DNA of 64,000 nt, from positions 348,531 through 412,530 of the forward strand of contig NW_019091381.1 in the NCBI RefSeq assembly GCF_001949145.1. The letters are read 5' to 3'. Numbering within the stretch: the first letter of the stretch is position 1; the number at the start of each line of letters is the position of its first letter. This document shows, in pieces, positions 14,801-29,800 of this stretch. The notes below the pieces were generated by a model, which did not search any database, was not told the origin of the DNA, and saw only the letters and a program-made list of their open reading frames with translations. The translations under genes and the position numbers were made by a program. This DNA comes from Acanthaster planci. Taxonomy: Eukaryota > Echinodermata > Asteroidea > Valvatida > Acanthasteridae.

Positions 14801-17800
14801 CCCTGATTCAGAACAAACCTCTGCAAATTTGGTAACTTTTAGCAACAGTGAGCACTTTCTAAACTTTATTATTTACTTGCATTATTACAAGTGTGGTGCA
14901 GCAACTGTTCTTTCACTTGAACATGTACAATGAACATTGGAGTCTGGAACACCACAAAAGTGCACATGAGAACAGAATAATATTTAAACAGATGCAAGTC
15001 CTAATGCACTGTTAGTTTCATATTTCCGTTTTTAATCAAGTTCATTTTGATGAGGTTTTTCTGTTCTGTTTTTGCTGGTATTCATTTCTTCCTGTGAAAT
15101 GAAGCTGAGTCCTAGCACTCTGTAGAGATCAAAACCAAGGACTAATATTGCACTGAAAAACTAGGCACTTGTTTGGACTGTGAAAATCAAGGGCAGGGAC
15201 TATGAGCAACAACATCAAATGGCTTCAAGACGGACTGAAAATGACACAGTCTGGAACTCTTTGGACTGTGCGGTAGTAAAAAACACTCATTAAAAGTTTC
15301 TGTCAAAAGTGAGGCAGTTCTGTCTCTTTCACTAAATGGATAGAATTTTAATGCAAGTTCTGGTTGAAAATAAAAAGAATCATTTAATAAATCATTTTCA
15401 TCACTGAAAGTTTGTCCCAGAAATATCACATTTAATTGTAAAATTGTTATTTGTTTTTCCTGCATCAATTTTGATTTAACCTTCTGATGATGAGAGAATT
15501 TAATGAAAGCACAATAACCATTCATGTGCAGAAGCAAAGTGTCATATCATAGTACAAGAATGCGATGATATCCTTAGAGGTCAGACAAATACAGGGATTC
15601 TGGCCTAGGAGTGGGAAAACAAAGATGTTTATTAAGATAGTTGGGTACATTGCACTGCAGACAGATTGCAAATGGCAGGCAGTCCCTGATCAACAGTGCC
15701 TACCTACAGTGATTACTGCCACTCTCCATGCTTGACTGAACACCTCATGCCAAGATGGATTCTAATTTGTAAAGTATTGCTGTGTAATTTGTGTTAATGG
15801 TCTACCACTCCCAAATTGAGATTGCTTTTCATTCACATGTGAAATATTTATTGGCATTTTCGTTGAGCAGACATTTTGGTTGTCTGTTGGTCTGGCACTG
15901 AAGTGCAACAAATGGGTAGGAGATTTGACACACATCATCCCCCGCTGAAGTGGTCATTGTACAACAATGTTGGAGAGGCTGCTTTCTACTATTGACACAT
16001 CATTACTAATTTGTCTCTTTAGGAAGCGATCTCAAGTAGGAGGTCATAGTGATAGTTGGTGCCCATCATGTCACTGGTAACATAGGGCATGTAACAGTGA
16101 GTTTGCTGTATAAGACAGGTGTCTGTGAACTGGTGTCCTCGGAGACCAGAATGTAGTTTGGACATGCTTCAGTTCACCAGCAACATGTAATGAGGCAATG
16201 CTGATAATAATGATGATGACAGTGCTGCTTGCTCAAACCGAAACATCCACATTTGCTTTCCTCAGAGCAAATAACAGTCCTTCAGTCCTGCACCATTAGT
16301 CAATGGGAAGTTTAGCATTTGAAAGCCAGTCAACTTTGGATAATGCTCCCACCATAATCGTTCATGTGCCATCAGAAATCTCTTGTAAAATGTCCAAGTC
16401 TCATGATGAGAGGCTGCAACAGGTGTAAGCTTGCAAGGGAGTCATGTTGTCAAAGTCATATCTTCAAATTAGATCTTCAACCGTATTTAGTCATTTGCCC
16501 AAGAGCAAGTTTTTAAATCTCATTTTACTCGCACTTCAGACTATCAGCAAATCACTGTGACAAAGTGGTTTACAAATGCCCGAATCTCTGAATATCAGAA
16601 GCATACTAAATACAAAGAAACAGACCAAAGTGAAGAAAAATAATCCAGGTTATCGTTGGTTGCTTCAGAGTTGTAGCATACATGTAAACCAAAATACCAA
16701 GCAAATGTGTAACTGCCAATTAAATTTACCCTAGACATATTCCATGCTCTAGGGCAATAACAACCTTTACTGCTTAGCAGACTAAAGTGCTCTCTCCACA
16801 TACAGTGGGAAAAATGGCTTTGGAATCACAGCAATATTCTTGTGCCTTTGAAATATTGCCATTACTTGAGGTTGTCTGTTAATTTGAGAAATTTCAGCTG
16901 ATGTTCAGCATTCAGTCACTTTTACCTATGTGACATACTCTTAAATACCAGGTGAATTTTCTTCCTTGGATGCATGGCAAAGGTGAAACCATGTTTCTTA
17001 GCCACTTCAAAAGCTTTCCCCAGACAATCTCGTTGTTCCTTGGTCCTGTTCAAAACCACCTTGTTGTCGATATTTAAAGGATTTGTCCACATTGTACGCA
17101 AACCAGGCATTATGACCGGATGTTGCACCATAGTCTCAGATTGATCTGTTGAAACATTCCCAACACAAGTAATCCCACCAGCTATTGATTAGCATTATCT
17201 CCAAATCCATTCTACTTCTCTAACAGGTCTCCCTTAAATCACCCCTGTGATTGTTTCTGGGCAAGACTAACCCCCTCAGGCTAGACTTATTGACAGAACA
17301 GAGTCCACCCTTCTTCCCATTATGAATTTACCCCTGTACCAGGGTATTTTATCCTTTGCCCCCTGGATTTGCCCCCATGTGATTTAGTCCTAATCCCTGA
17401 CCTAACCCCCAAACCTGGAGATAATAGAATCCTTCTGTGGGGGGAAGTCCTAAGTCTAGTCTGTTTTAGTGTTAAGCTCTTAAACCCCTCAACATGCCAG
17501 CGGTGTCTAACATCTCAGGAAGAAAAATCTATTCATGTTGGCTGAGATACTATCGATTGGGTGGGACATTATGAGAAGCTGGTAAAAGCAAGGACGCTTC
17601 TCAGTCAATAACAAAAGCCAACATTCTCTATTCTCTGGAGAAGTTAACAAGTCTCTGCCATTTCCTTTTGTACAGAGACTTTTTGTCCTCTCTGTGAGGT
17701 AGCAACAAATTGAAGCTGGTTCTTCTGATTGCCTTTTAATGATGAGATCAAATTAAATTGATGTCCAGGATAAATGTTCCAAGGGGTCTAGTTTGTCTTG

Positions 17801-20800
17801 TAATCCCATGAAGTAGTAATAGTGAAGCCAAAGATTATTAAAATGAACTGTCATTATTTCCCATCGCCCTAACTTCCCCCTCCCTTCCCGATATCCTCAG
17901 ACAACACCTTGTTGACTCCAAAAGAATCTGTAAAAGCTAGGGGTACTGAATCTTTCAGTTTCCAATAGTTTGATCAAAGGTCTTATTTGCTTTAAGGTCT
18001 AACAGAACTTTACCCTGTAAACAGGTTGTTGTTTTTTTGCAAAATTCAAAACTGAACTTTAAATATCAATGGTAGGTTGAATAATTATGGTATGATGTTA
18101 TGATTATTCATTTCCAAAAAGAAAATTTACACACTTTTACCATTAAGTCTGATCTATTAAAAAAGAAGAGAGAACTTTGAAGTACCTAATTAATGCAAAG
18201 TTAAATGTTTACAGCATCATTTTGCCACAAAACCAAAACAGAAGTTATATTTTTATGCTGAAGCTTTATTTGTCCTGTAGTAATAAAGGAAATACATGCT
18301 GAAGCATGAGAAAACTTCAACGAATTCCTAAAATAGCAAGTAAGATTATCGGAAGTTTTGAAACCAATGTTAAAGAGCTTCTTGTAATTTATGAGAGAGC
18401 TCTGTTAACCAAATTGGAGACTATTTACACGGACGTACTCATCCTCTGCACCCACATGTCATTTTCAGTTGGTCTAGCAGGATTGTTCCTCTTTGATAAA
18501 AACAAACCGTCACAAGTTCTCATTTCTTCCAAGTGCTATTCATCTTTTCAATAAATAGTTTGTTAGATAACTTTCATCCTTGCTGGCCAAAGATATGATA
18601 GGGGTTGGCTAAGTACTGCAATTTGCTGTTTTTAGAGACATGTGTAATATTTGGTAATGTTTGTTTACTGGTGGTGGTTTCTTTGAAACTGTGGGTAGGA
18701 TGCCTTTTTATTTCAATTTTGGTACTGTAAAACATAGTTTTTATGTCATCTGAGTGTTTTAATCATTCCTATACCCGGTTGCACCGCATATTTTATGTAA
18801 CTGTCCTTTCAGGATTTTGATGCACATATCACTCTTTTTTTTACTTTGGTTACGAGTTTATTGATTCCTCACAAGGACAACAATTTCATTTCTGTTTTGA
18901 GCATTATATGATTAATAAAATATACCTGAACTAACTGGACATGTACATGTATGTTTGTGCACAGATGCTGGAAGAGAGTAGATTGAACCGATCAGAAAAA
19001 TCAATTTACTTCACCATTTTTCTATTTTGCAAGCAAGTACTTTACTTGACATTTTTACAGGTACAATAAAACAGCTCTGTGAAACATAAGCTAAATGTGA
19101 GCCATTGTATCACACCATTTTTACTGTATTTAAACACAAAAATCAATCATCATATAATGGATTTGTACTGGTAGGCAAAGATAACTTCCCCACAGAGTGT
19201 CTTTAGTCCTCAATTTTTCAACAATTACATCGTTGTGATTAAATTCCATGAATAATGACATGGATATTCAGGTTTTATGAATGATAACTTCTTACTTTTT
19301 GATTACCTCTGTATTTGTGAGGGTAGAACAAATCGTTTTCTCGTCCCTTGAATCTTTGTTAAGGACTCGATAATTTGAAAATACAGGTTAGAAACAAAAT
19401 TAGTAACACGACATGCACATGTACGTGTACTTTGTGTTGGTAATTGGCTGGACGGGAGCCAGTTTTCATGTCATTATTCTCTGTGGCTTAGCGTGGTAAG
19501 CAGCCATAAATATTTTATACGTTCTTTGTCTTTGTGAGGTAGTAGAAGGCAATAAGTTGGATTCCATTTTGCTTTGGTCAAATGTAGAGAATAACCATAT
19601 ATTGTGTTTTATGTTTTCAAAGAGGTATCCAGAAAAATACGATCAGCCAATTTTTTGGAAACTATCATTTTTTTGTGAGGAGGTTTGTGGCTGTTGATGA
19701 CATCTTTTTGAAAGTATAAATTTGGAATGTGATTTGTGAGGGCACACCATCAAGTTGTGGCCGAATTTTTGTTGCCAAGCTTCAAATCTTTTAACAACTC
19801 CATACTTATTTCCTGTGGATGGATAATTTTGTTTGCTTTTAGAAATTGATGAAAACAGATCAAAAATCATGCTCTACCACCATAAACTGGAAAATGTAAC
19901 TTTTTAAGGAGCAATGTACCGGTAGCCACAACAAATGTACCTCCATGGAAGCTTGCTGATTGAGTCCAAGTCAATTTGCCTCTGCCACTGAGTTCCTAAG
20001 TAGAGTAGATGACTTTGTCCTTGAAATCCTTTCATTTATTATTAATAGTCACACCCAATGGTTTTGTCGATGTTTTTTCCTACTTCCCACTTTCCAAGCT
20101 GCCCTTTCCCTCGTCTTCCATCTCCCAGCCCTTTGTCAAAAATGCAACCAGCCATTAGCCAAATAGATGGCCAGCTAACTGATCACTCACTCAGAAAAAT
20201 TGTTGTTCCAATCAAAAGGAATCGAAACCAGGTTGGACACATGCAGCTTTTAGTTTGGATTTCAGAACAGTTGATTCATAGGTGTGTTTAGGAAGAATGA
20301 AAATTCTTTAATGCTGAATTAGATACTTTGACTGAACCCCCAACCCCAAGTATTTGAAAAGGACTATGCTTCATATGGCACCTGCGCAACAGGTGATCGC
20401 CACCTTAACATGTTGTGCAGTAGCCTGTTTTTATCTGTTTGAATTTAGCAACAAGATCCATCAGTGTCTGACAGCTAAGTATAAGTTTGGGGTTCACTTT
20501 ATTTGACCATACTATGCTTACCCTGTCAATCTTTTTTGTGTTACCCTCTAAGTACCAAATTAGTCTTGGTTCCAAGACCTTCCTGTAGTTTATTCAGTGA
20601 CACAACCATCACCAGACGACTTCCTATCACAAGCGGCTGGTATACATAAAAAGAGGGCACTGCCACAATGAATCTTACAAATGGTGCACCACAGTAACTT
20701 CACACATATGTCAGATTGCAACACCGTGAAAGGCGTCTTGGGCCCAAGACCAGCACCAAATATGATTACGAGCTTGGAATCTTCCAGTGCCCCCATTTAT

Positions 20801-23800
20801 TTTTATCCTGGTACATTTACATGTGTATGCATTTGGGTTCAGGTCAAAAAGGTTTGCCAACCTTTGTGCACACCATGGGAAAATGTGATTGAGTTTGAAC
20901 ATTACCATTGTAAAACATGCGCAGGTTGATTTATAATTGAATGGACATGTATTTGGCACGTGTATTACTGCACACAGTACCAGTAGATATTCTAACCAAT
21001 GAGAGGAATTTACCTGTCTCGTTTAGTTTGGACAGAGTCATGGCTTGGAATGTTTGAGAACAATTTTCGTTATTATTCACCATTGTTGTGAACTTATTAT
21101 GCATGAAGGAAAAGTCTGAATGGTAAAAAAAACACAAATTATTTCATTTTTTTCAGAGCCCCAAAAGTGTAAAGTCTGGATGTGTCTAAGTTTCTTACAT
21201 GCATATTTCTAATTTCTAAACGAAATTCTCCAAATCGAAGGACCTTTGAAGTGCACTTTCTGCACTGACATCAAATTACACATTTGTGACATTAAGATCA
21301 CATCTTACATAAAACTCTTCCTTTGCATTCAGTTTGATAGTATTTGGTGAGAAAATGATGTGCTTTCATCACCTGTCGTATGCTCTAGAAATAGTCAATA
21401 GTCATAAGCCATGTATTGATCTGAACTGCTGTCGTCTATCTGTATTACGTTGATTCCCAATAGCAGTTAGTTTCCAAGGTAGTGGTGGTACTGTTCTATG
21501 TTCCCTGGCAATTTGAAATGAGCAGTAAGAGAAATATATAACTTGGAGGTGGGTGGATTTATTACACACTGAAGTGTGGCATTATTTGTTGAAGCTGTTT
21601 GACAAAAACGAGCCTGGGAAAGTTTGCCATATTTGGCCCTTAGCTTTCAGCTGTTGGAATGATAGATAAACTTCTTTGCAAGTAATCCCGTTCTTTTCAT
21701 CAGTCAATCCAAGACTATCTCCCAGGCTATTGTGGCCAAGAGGCTGTGCTTTATTTGAACAGCATTGCACGGACGTGGATTTGGAGGATTTGTGGATTTG
21801 TTGCAGTTCAGTGACAATGGGAGACCTTTGACAACTTCCAAAATCCTGAAATCCATAAATCTATAGAGTATGAATAATTGAGTATGTGGAACATCGATCA
21901 GGTGTGGAATGTTGAGGCATGTTCTGTTATTGATGCCGTTGGGCATGCAAGCAAAGGGATTGTCATTTCTATGTTTTGTCAATATAATGTAAGAATATCC
22001 TTAAAAGTGTCAAATCAGTGCATTTTACAGTTTTAGTAATAGGAACTTTGCCAAATAAACTAACTTTCTCTGCGATGGAACAACAGTTGTTTAACAAGGC
22101 ATGAATCATTGAGACAGTGGTTACACGGTTTTATAGAGCGTCACTTCTCTGGCTAACAATACCACTTGGTTCTTAAGCGATTATCTGGTACTAATCGTAT
22201 TGAATAGAAAATCAGATTGGCCCTGTTGGACCAATACAGGAACAGCGTGGTGTTGTGCTGTGGGAACGGATTTGGGGCCAATTGAAAATAAAGTCCTGTT
22301 TCTCTCCACTGGTTCAGAGACCCCTAACTTAACTAACCAAAATTCTGAATTATTCAGAGTTTAGGGTATGTGTTGTAAAGAAAGTGGAGCTCAGAAAAAC
22401 CAGGAAAAGAAAGGACAAGATTCATAGTAAGCATTTCATTCGCTGACCCACTTTGCTCACCAGTTTCTTTATCTGTGCCTATGTAGTAGAAAAACCTACA
22501 GACATCAAGGGAATTCCCTAGCTCCAACCAGAGCAAACTTCAAAATGCAATGTGACCCCCATACATGTATATGACAAACAGTTAGGGATTTTTTTACACT
22601 TTAAGCTAATGTGCTCTACTGTTGCACCTTATATGGCTCTGCATGAAATGAATGGAAATTCACAGTCAGTGGTCCATATTAAAAGGAAACCCTTTCCTTA
22701 CCGTGCATTTCTTTTAAATCAATATCCAAAAAAATTTTTCTGCACTATGTATGTATGTGTAAATGCAAGAGATGATGTTTGCATAGCATCAACTGTAAAT
22801 TTGAAATGTGACCTCTTGAAGATGGTAATGCCCTCCTGATGACAAACAAAAAGGCTATTATGAAATCAGATACAAGACATTTAATTCACCCAGCCATTTT
22901 CCTTTTTCAGTTCTTTATGGCTGTTCCACCTCTTGCCAAACGATCAACCCTCATTATGAAAGAAAAAAGAAGAAGATTGTGGTGCACATTGTACCTGGAC
23001 AAATCTAGAGCCATGTTCTAATGAATAGGATTGTAATTGGCCCTACAGTGCCATCCCTCTAAAAGAAGCCTTCTCACTATCCCCTCTAAGAAGGTTAACA
23101 TGGTTCTGAAGTGAACAAGAGCCTTCCTAACCAGCTGCGTGTTTTGTAACAATGTTCCCATCAATCTAACAATGAAACAGGCGAAGTCTTTCTCATCGTA
23201 GTCAGGCAAGGTTGTTAAGACGTCTTAAGAATGTGCTCCCGCAATGTCAAGAAATCCGTCTGGAAGGTTTTGTTAAAAAGCATCTGCTGAAAAGACTTGC
23301 CTTGATACCAAATCCTCTGGTAATGGGCATTGTTTTATCTTTAACCAGCTTAAGGTAGTAACCTTCAGGAAACCTAGCCCAGTACCCAGGGGTATAACAG
23401 GGGGGGTTACTTTAGACTGAATAGGGGACGATGGGTGCACATGTAGGTCCAACTGTGATTTCTCCTAATCTTCTTGGAAGGAGGATGATTGTAAGACACA
23501 CCCAACACGTTCTGTATTCATTCTCCTCTGCATAATCGGCTTCTCCTTCAAGAGCCTAGTACAATATTTGGGCTGCGATGTCACCTCTTGCAAGCTAAGC
23601 AGCATGAGATTTTTCGGTTCATTCACCATTATCTTCAACGTGGCTAGGCCTGTCAGTGATTTGCTGACTGACTGACATGTAAGTTTTGCAACTCCTTGGC
23701 CTGGGCATATACATGTACATAGTTGCTACACCAACTGGCACACTACATATTTCTACTTTGTGGTTCATCAAAACTCTGCTATCCATTACTTCATTGTGCA

Positions 23801-26800
23801 GTGGACAAACTTCAAAAAAGGCAATTGTCTTGCTTCTCTCACTACCTTGTTAATTCTGAGTTTAAAAACAAAGATTGCATCGTTTTAAAATGTAAAGTCA
23901 GTTAAGATCGGTAAATTAATTAGTAGTTTGTAAATGTTTGGAAAAAGCAATGGATCTGTGGATGTAACTTCATAAAGTGCATGGAAATATAAAACTGTGT
24001 TTTTGTCTTCCCTCTTCCTACCATTACCACGCCCCCAAAAGGGACAAGGTTACCTGCTGCTATCATTTCAAGTTTCATTTATAAATTGGGTTATGTCCAT
24101 TTGTTTACCTTGAGCTACTCTCCAAAACTGGCGGAGTTTATAAGTTGCATCAGCTTTTTCACACGAAGGTCACCATCATTTTTTTTGTTGAAAAAAAACA
24201 GGGAGAGTGAGTACCATGTTTAATAATAAGCCCTAAATGATCAATTACTTGTATTCTACAGACTGACCAATGAATATGTCTGACTAGTTTTACAACCCTG
24301 CTTTCAACTGTGGTTTTTATTCAACTTCTTTGTGGTTGTAATGCATGCTTCAATTCAAACTAAAGTAGATAATGTCCATTAAAAGTCCATCCCATGCTCA
24401 TTCAAGTTTCCTTGCTCGTATTTCTTCATTCCAAAAAGACCATGTGATTGATATTTTGTGGTCTTACAACAGTAAAGAAACTCCATCACAGTTGGTAATT
24501 ACCACTTTTTTTAATAATATGGCGCTCTCCTGCTAAGACTGGATGTGTCTATTCACAGCATCATCTATTGTGGTTGTCTCAACAAGTGTCTTACATCCTT
24601 TTGAGGTTTTCTCAACCTCATCTTCAGGTGAGCTTCTTTGCATTGATGAAGCCACCACATCCTTCTTGCAGTCTTTGAAGGCTTGGCTGATAATGAGAAG
24701 CCTCCACACGAAATCCAGATTTCAGGATTAACCCTTACATAACTTAGAGGATTATCTGCATGTTGTTGCTCCAACCATTATGTCTTCATGGTTGTATCAC
24801 CCCCTGTGATTGGTCCATGCATCCAAAGGCAAATACAAGATCAAATCTCATTGGGGCAGTGTCTTATGAAAATTCTCTCCCAGGGAATTCTCAAGGGTCT
24901 TACATTTTGAGGGTTCAGACATTGATCTTGGTTTAGTTTTTTGCGTTTAAAGCAACATCTGCCCACTTCACAGCTTTTGAAGAATTGTGGAGTGGTGTCG
25001 AATCATTGAAATGACAGAGAAAGACATGACAAAGGCTGAATGAAACCTAGAGACAGACATGATTTCATCCCAGTGTCATTTTAGTTGGATTGAGAGATTG
25101 AATATTATAAGATTTCAATAACAACATCTGTCCGAGTCACAGATAATATTCAAAGGAATGGGATATGCTTACACCTCTCACAAATACTGCATACTAAAAC
25201 ACTCTTGACTTTCAAATTTCAGACACAATTTTTTCAAAAATGGTGAGACCATTGGATTGCAGATTTTACCCCAAAAAATGTCATATCAGAGTGAAAGCTG
25301 TGAATAAGTAGAGATGGCAGTGCATCTGCCCAGAACCTTGGACTGGAAATCAAGAAAACTTTATCACATTTTGTCCAAATCACACCATACTGGTAGATCT
25401 GAACTGCATGTGACCTTTGTACATGTACATGTCAATGAATCTTTTGGTGTGTGCAGTTGATTCACATGAACATCAGCAATTTAGACTGCAAGACTGCAAC
25501 AGATAAAACAATCCAGGGTAAAAAAAAAAAGTAGCACAGTAAACACAAGAAACTCACATTTAATGAGAAGCTGATGACACCTGCAGGGTCCTGTTTGATT
25601 CACATGCAAGTGTAATTGGAGTTAGTAGGTTTAGTTCTCTGTTTTGCCTTATAAGATTGCATTCTGGTCAGCAAATATGACAAGTCAGTCGAGAAAGCTC
25701 ATAAATTAATACAGCCTATTAAAAATTACTTTGGCAGTGTGTGTAAAACTGTACATAAGTGTATGGTTACAGGTTGCACAATGATTATAAATCAGCACCT
25801 TGCTCGTATGTTAGTGACACTATCAGACAGATGCAAAAAAGATGAACCGATCCTGACACGCAGATCAAATGTCCGTAAGACTACCATCTACATCTGTTGT
25901 ATTGTAACTCAACCTGTTGACTGTAACATACTCTTGTAATGGACTTCAATTAATTACAATACTATCCTCCTTGCCAAGGTTTGTAAGCATGGACATGCCA
26001 TTATGCATATGTAAATTAAGATGCTCAATAAATTTTTAATTGTCTTGACTATCTTGAAGCTCGCTATTGGCTAGTGTTTCAGGTGACTGTGTTGTTTTAT
26101 AGATAAACATAGTGTTTCCAGTCCTTGTATCAACATATACAAAGGATTTGATTTCATTGGCTGTCAGGAAAAACATCTGGAATGGTTCCCTCCTTGCATT
26201 GCTCTTGACTCAGCATTTACAGTCATCAAACTTAAGTGATTTTTAATGAACACATCTTAGTGTGCAGTGAATATCTAACAGTTCTTGCGTTAGGACTTTT
26301 TTGGTCAAATTTTTTGGGGAATTGAAACAGTAATTGACTTCAGTAGACCATTTGTCCCCTTTACTGCATTGATAAGTAATCCAGTCAAATGTACCCGTAC
26401 TATTTCTCAAAATAATCATTTGTAGTTGGCTACAGCAGTTGTATCTAATACCCAATCAAGGTTCTTGACAGCTCTATTTACCAGCCCTTTGTTCATCCAA
26501 AACGAAGCTATATAGCTATCACTTGAGAGTGCCACCACAGATTTGGTTGCTTAGCGAAGTAAACATACATTTACATGTATCATCTTTGGTCATATGTACA
26601 CAAGAATATTTTAATTAATTTTATTTTATCTTGTTGTATAATTCGAATTACAAGCAGAAAAACGTAAAGCACTACCAACAATTATATAATTACAAGATTG
26701 GCTAAGTGCTGGTCTATTCCATGGGCTAATTTCACCGAGTTTCCAAGTGCCAAAATGTGCTCAGCACAAAAATGTTTGCGAGGAAACTGATCCTTTGCCA

Positions 26801-29800
26801 GCCAAGGTCAAACCCATTTGTCCTCTCCTACAATCCTAGTCAAATCTTGTTGGGCCCCCAGCCCCCAGACCCCCTTTCAATGTTGAGTTTATGTGCATGG
26901 TCTGTGCTGTGTCTGGACATGACAACATGTTGATCGGTGGAGTGGGGGAGGGGACTGGAGAGCATACAGCTATTGCCAAGTGTCCCAAGAATTTTATCCA
27001 GGATTGTAGTACAACTCTGAAACTGACTCCCTCTGGCAGTATTAGTGGCCACATTTCCACTGCATCCAGTATTTCAGAGAGATTGTAGAGATTAGGCCTT
27101 TAAAGCCTGTAAAGTTTAACCCAGCAAAAACTGAGACACTGAGTCCCAAATGCCATGCTATTTATTGCTGGTGCTTTGTTCTCTGCAAATTTTTGCCAAC
27201 TATGTACCTTGTAATGTCACTAAGAGACATCAATTTTTCTTCTGGACAGCTCCATGAACCTTGGCCTTCGCCATCTCGAGTAACCTGACTTCTCTCAGTC
27301 TTACTCCCCACAGAGTATCAAGTGCAACAAGCGTTAATTACAAATGTTATTTTTGATCTGCCGCCTCTTTCCAATCAGGCTTCTGTTATAATGAGTAGAT
27401 AAATCATGACAGGTAGCCTTGCTGAGATGAATGGCTGGCTGGTCCAGCAGACAGATTACAAGCCGTCATTGGGGTGGTGGTACATCTGTACATGCCTCAG
27501 TAGGATTGCTACAGTGGGGAAGACTGTTAAAAATCGAAGCCAAGTTGTAACAATTTGCCAGGTGCTCCTAAAATGTTTGCTACCTGTGTATACACAGCAT
27601 TTGTTGTTTATGTTCCCAACATAGCATGACTCCTTCGTACATGTTCCTTATAACTCGGTATCAAGATTACAATTAACAATAAATGCTGTTCTAATCAATG
27701 CAAATGGGTCATTCACATGTGTCTTCTGACATTTGGTTCATGTATGTGTTGATTGCGCAACATAGGTATCCCATGAATGGAATGACCTTCATGTTCACAT
27801 CTAGATATCACAAGTAAAATTAGAACAGACAAAAAAAAAGGAATGTAAAATAATAAAAGATTCTTTTAATGTTAAATGAACATTCTTTTAAAAATTTGTT
27901 TTAAAGAGCACTTCCAAATGAAATATGTTCTTTCTGAATTTTACCTGTTTAAATAAATATGGAAGTGTCCAAACTGAGTGCAGTAACGTTTGTTTTACAA
28001 CCTACTCAAATACTTTTAAAATGGATTTTTTTCTGTGCGTGTCAAGACGCGAATTCTGAAAAACATAAATGTCAGCCATTTGTTTATACGATGTCATTGA
28101 GGAGAAAACAGAAATGAGGAGAAACCCAAAGAGGCACAAGCACGAGCTACATGCACACACACAGGACCTACCATGATTTGCTTCACACAGGGAGGGAACA
28201 GCAGGAAAGGAGCTTAGTCTGGTATCCATGAATTGATAATCCGCAGTGAGGATTTATTTATAGATATTAGATAGGACAGCTTTTCAATCATAACGCAAGT
28301 CGACCCCCACGCTTATTTAGTGAAGCAGTATACACAGGAATAATGCATCATGGCATCCTGTGTGTACATACAGTACATTCCAGTCACTAAGTCACATGCT
28401 TCCCGAGATCCATGCACGTCTGGATCGGAAATTAAACAGAATCTGACAGTAGTTGGGAAGATTTAAGCGAGTATTCAGAGGAACTTAATGACGAAGAGTG
28501 AGACGAGTCAGCAAGTGGTGACAACTCGCAGGACACCCAGTCAGACAACGAAGGGAACACCAAGGAATCAATCATTCATGGTGAGGAGCCTTACTGCCTT
28601 GAGCCTGAGGTCCCCGTCGTGGTGGACAATGTGGCACATGGCGTAAATTCTGCCCAGACAGTATACAGTTTATTTTTTCATAAACAAAGTGCTATGAGGC
28701 CTTTGAAGAAACCATTTCTCAATACAGTGATAATAGAGTAATCCATCCTATCCTGGCCCTTTCTCTTCTCCGAAATGCTTCTTCAGACATGCCGGATCGC
28801 TGCCGTGTCAAACTCGGAGTCAGAACATTTTTGACAGGGTAGGGAGACTTCAACGCCAAGACAGAGCCTTCTTCAGTCAAACTGGGATTTCAAACCCAAC
28901 TTAGTCTGCAGTATAGTTGCTTCATCAGCAAAATTTTCTGCAAAATGCTCACCGCACATCAGAGACCACTTGGTCAACTTGAAATCTGACCGCGTGTGAT
29001 GTGGTTGACAAAGTGGAACCCACTTTCAGCGTGTCTTCAAATCCCTCTTTGGAAACCTCAGAAAATTAACTTTGGGATTTTAAGGCAATGCTGAGAACAT
29101 CCACTGACCACTCAGGATTTTTGCATGTTCATTATTTCGAACAATCCATCAAAACACGAAATAATGTCAGGAAAATAGCTAAGTGCATGCATATTTCTTA
29201 CTTACACGTCCACATACACTGCGCGCACACACACACTGCTTGAACAGTACCGAGTAACACAATGACATTAAGGGGTCAGAAACAATACATCTGCATACAT
29301 TAAACATGAATGTGGTTTTTGCAAAAGATGAAGCTGAATCATTTTGCGAACATCAAATTCAGCTTTGATTTTAGTACACTAAAAGAAACCTCATGCCATA
29401 AAATAGTTTTCTGACGGTATGGCAGGTGTATAATCTGTTATAAAATGAACCAAACACAAAACTTCAACTTCGTTAGAGGTGCTGTTTAAAATATGATTTG
29501 TTTGTTCAATGCAGAAGTACATGTAGCTGTGTGTAAGGGTACAAACACACTCAGCTTTTTAAAATAATTCATATTTAAAAAATGAAACCTGTGAAATATC
29601 TCGACTAAAATGAAGTAAAATAATATTTCAAATGATTGTTCAAATGTGTATAAAAATTTACTTTTTAAAGTTTACACAAAGGCTTAAATGATTAATTATC
29701 CTTTTTGGGAAAAGAAGTAAAATTGAAGAGTGGGAATGGCTAGAATGTGTTATCTATTTAAAGTTACATGTACTGAAAGTACTTTCCCCTTACCTGACAG

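Noticed and set aside
19535-19545. let-7-like word TGAGGTAGTAG
   Set aside because: The following bases differ from let-7 and no complementary arm lies within 100 bases, so no precursor hairpin is possible.
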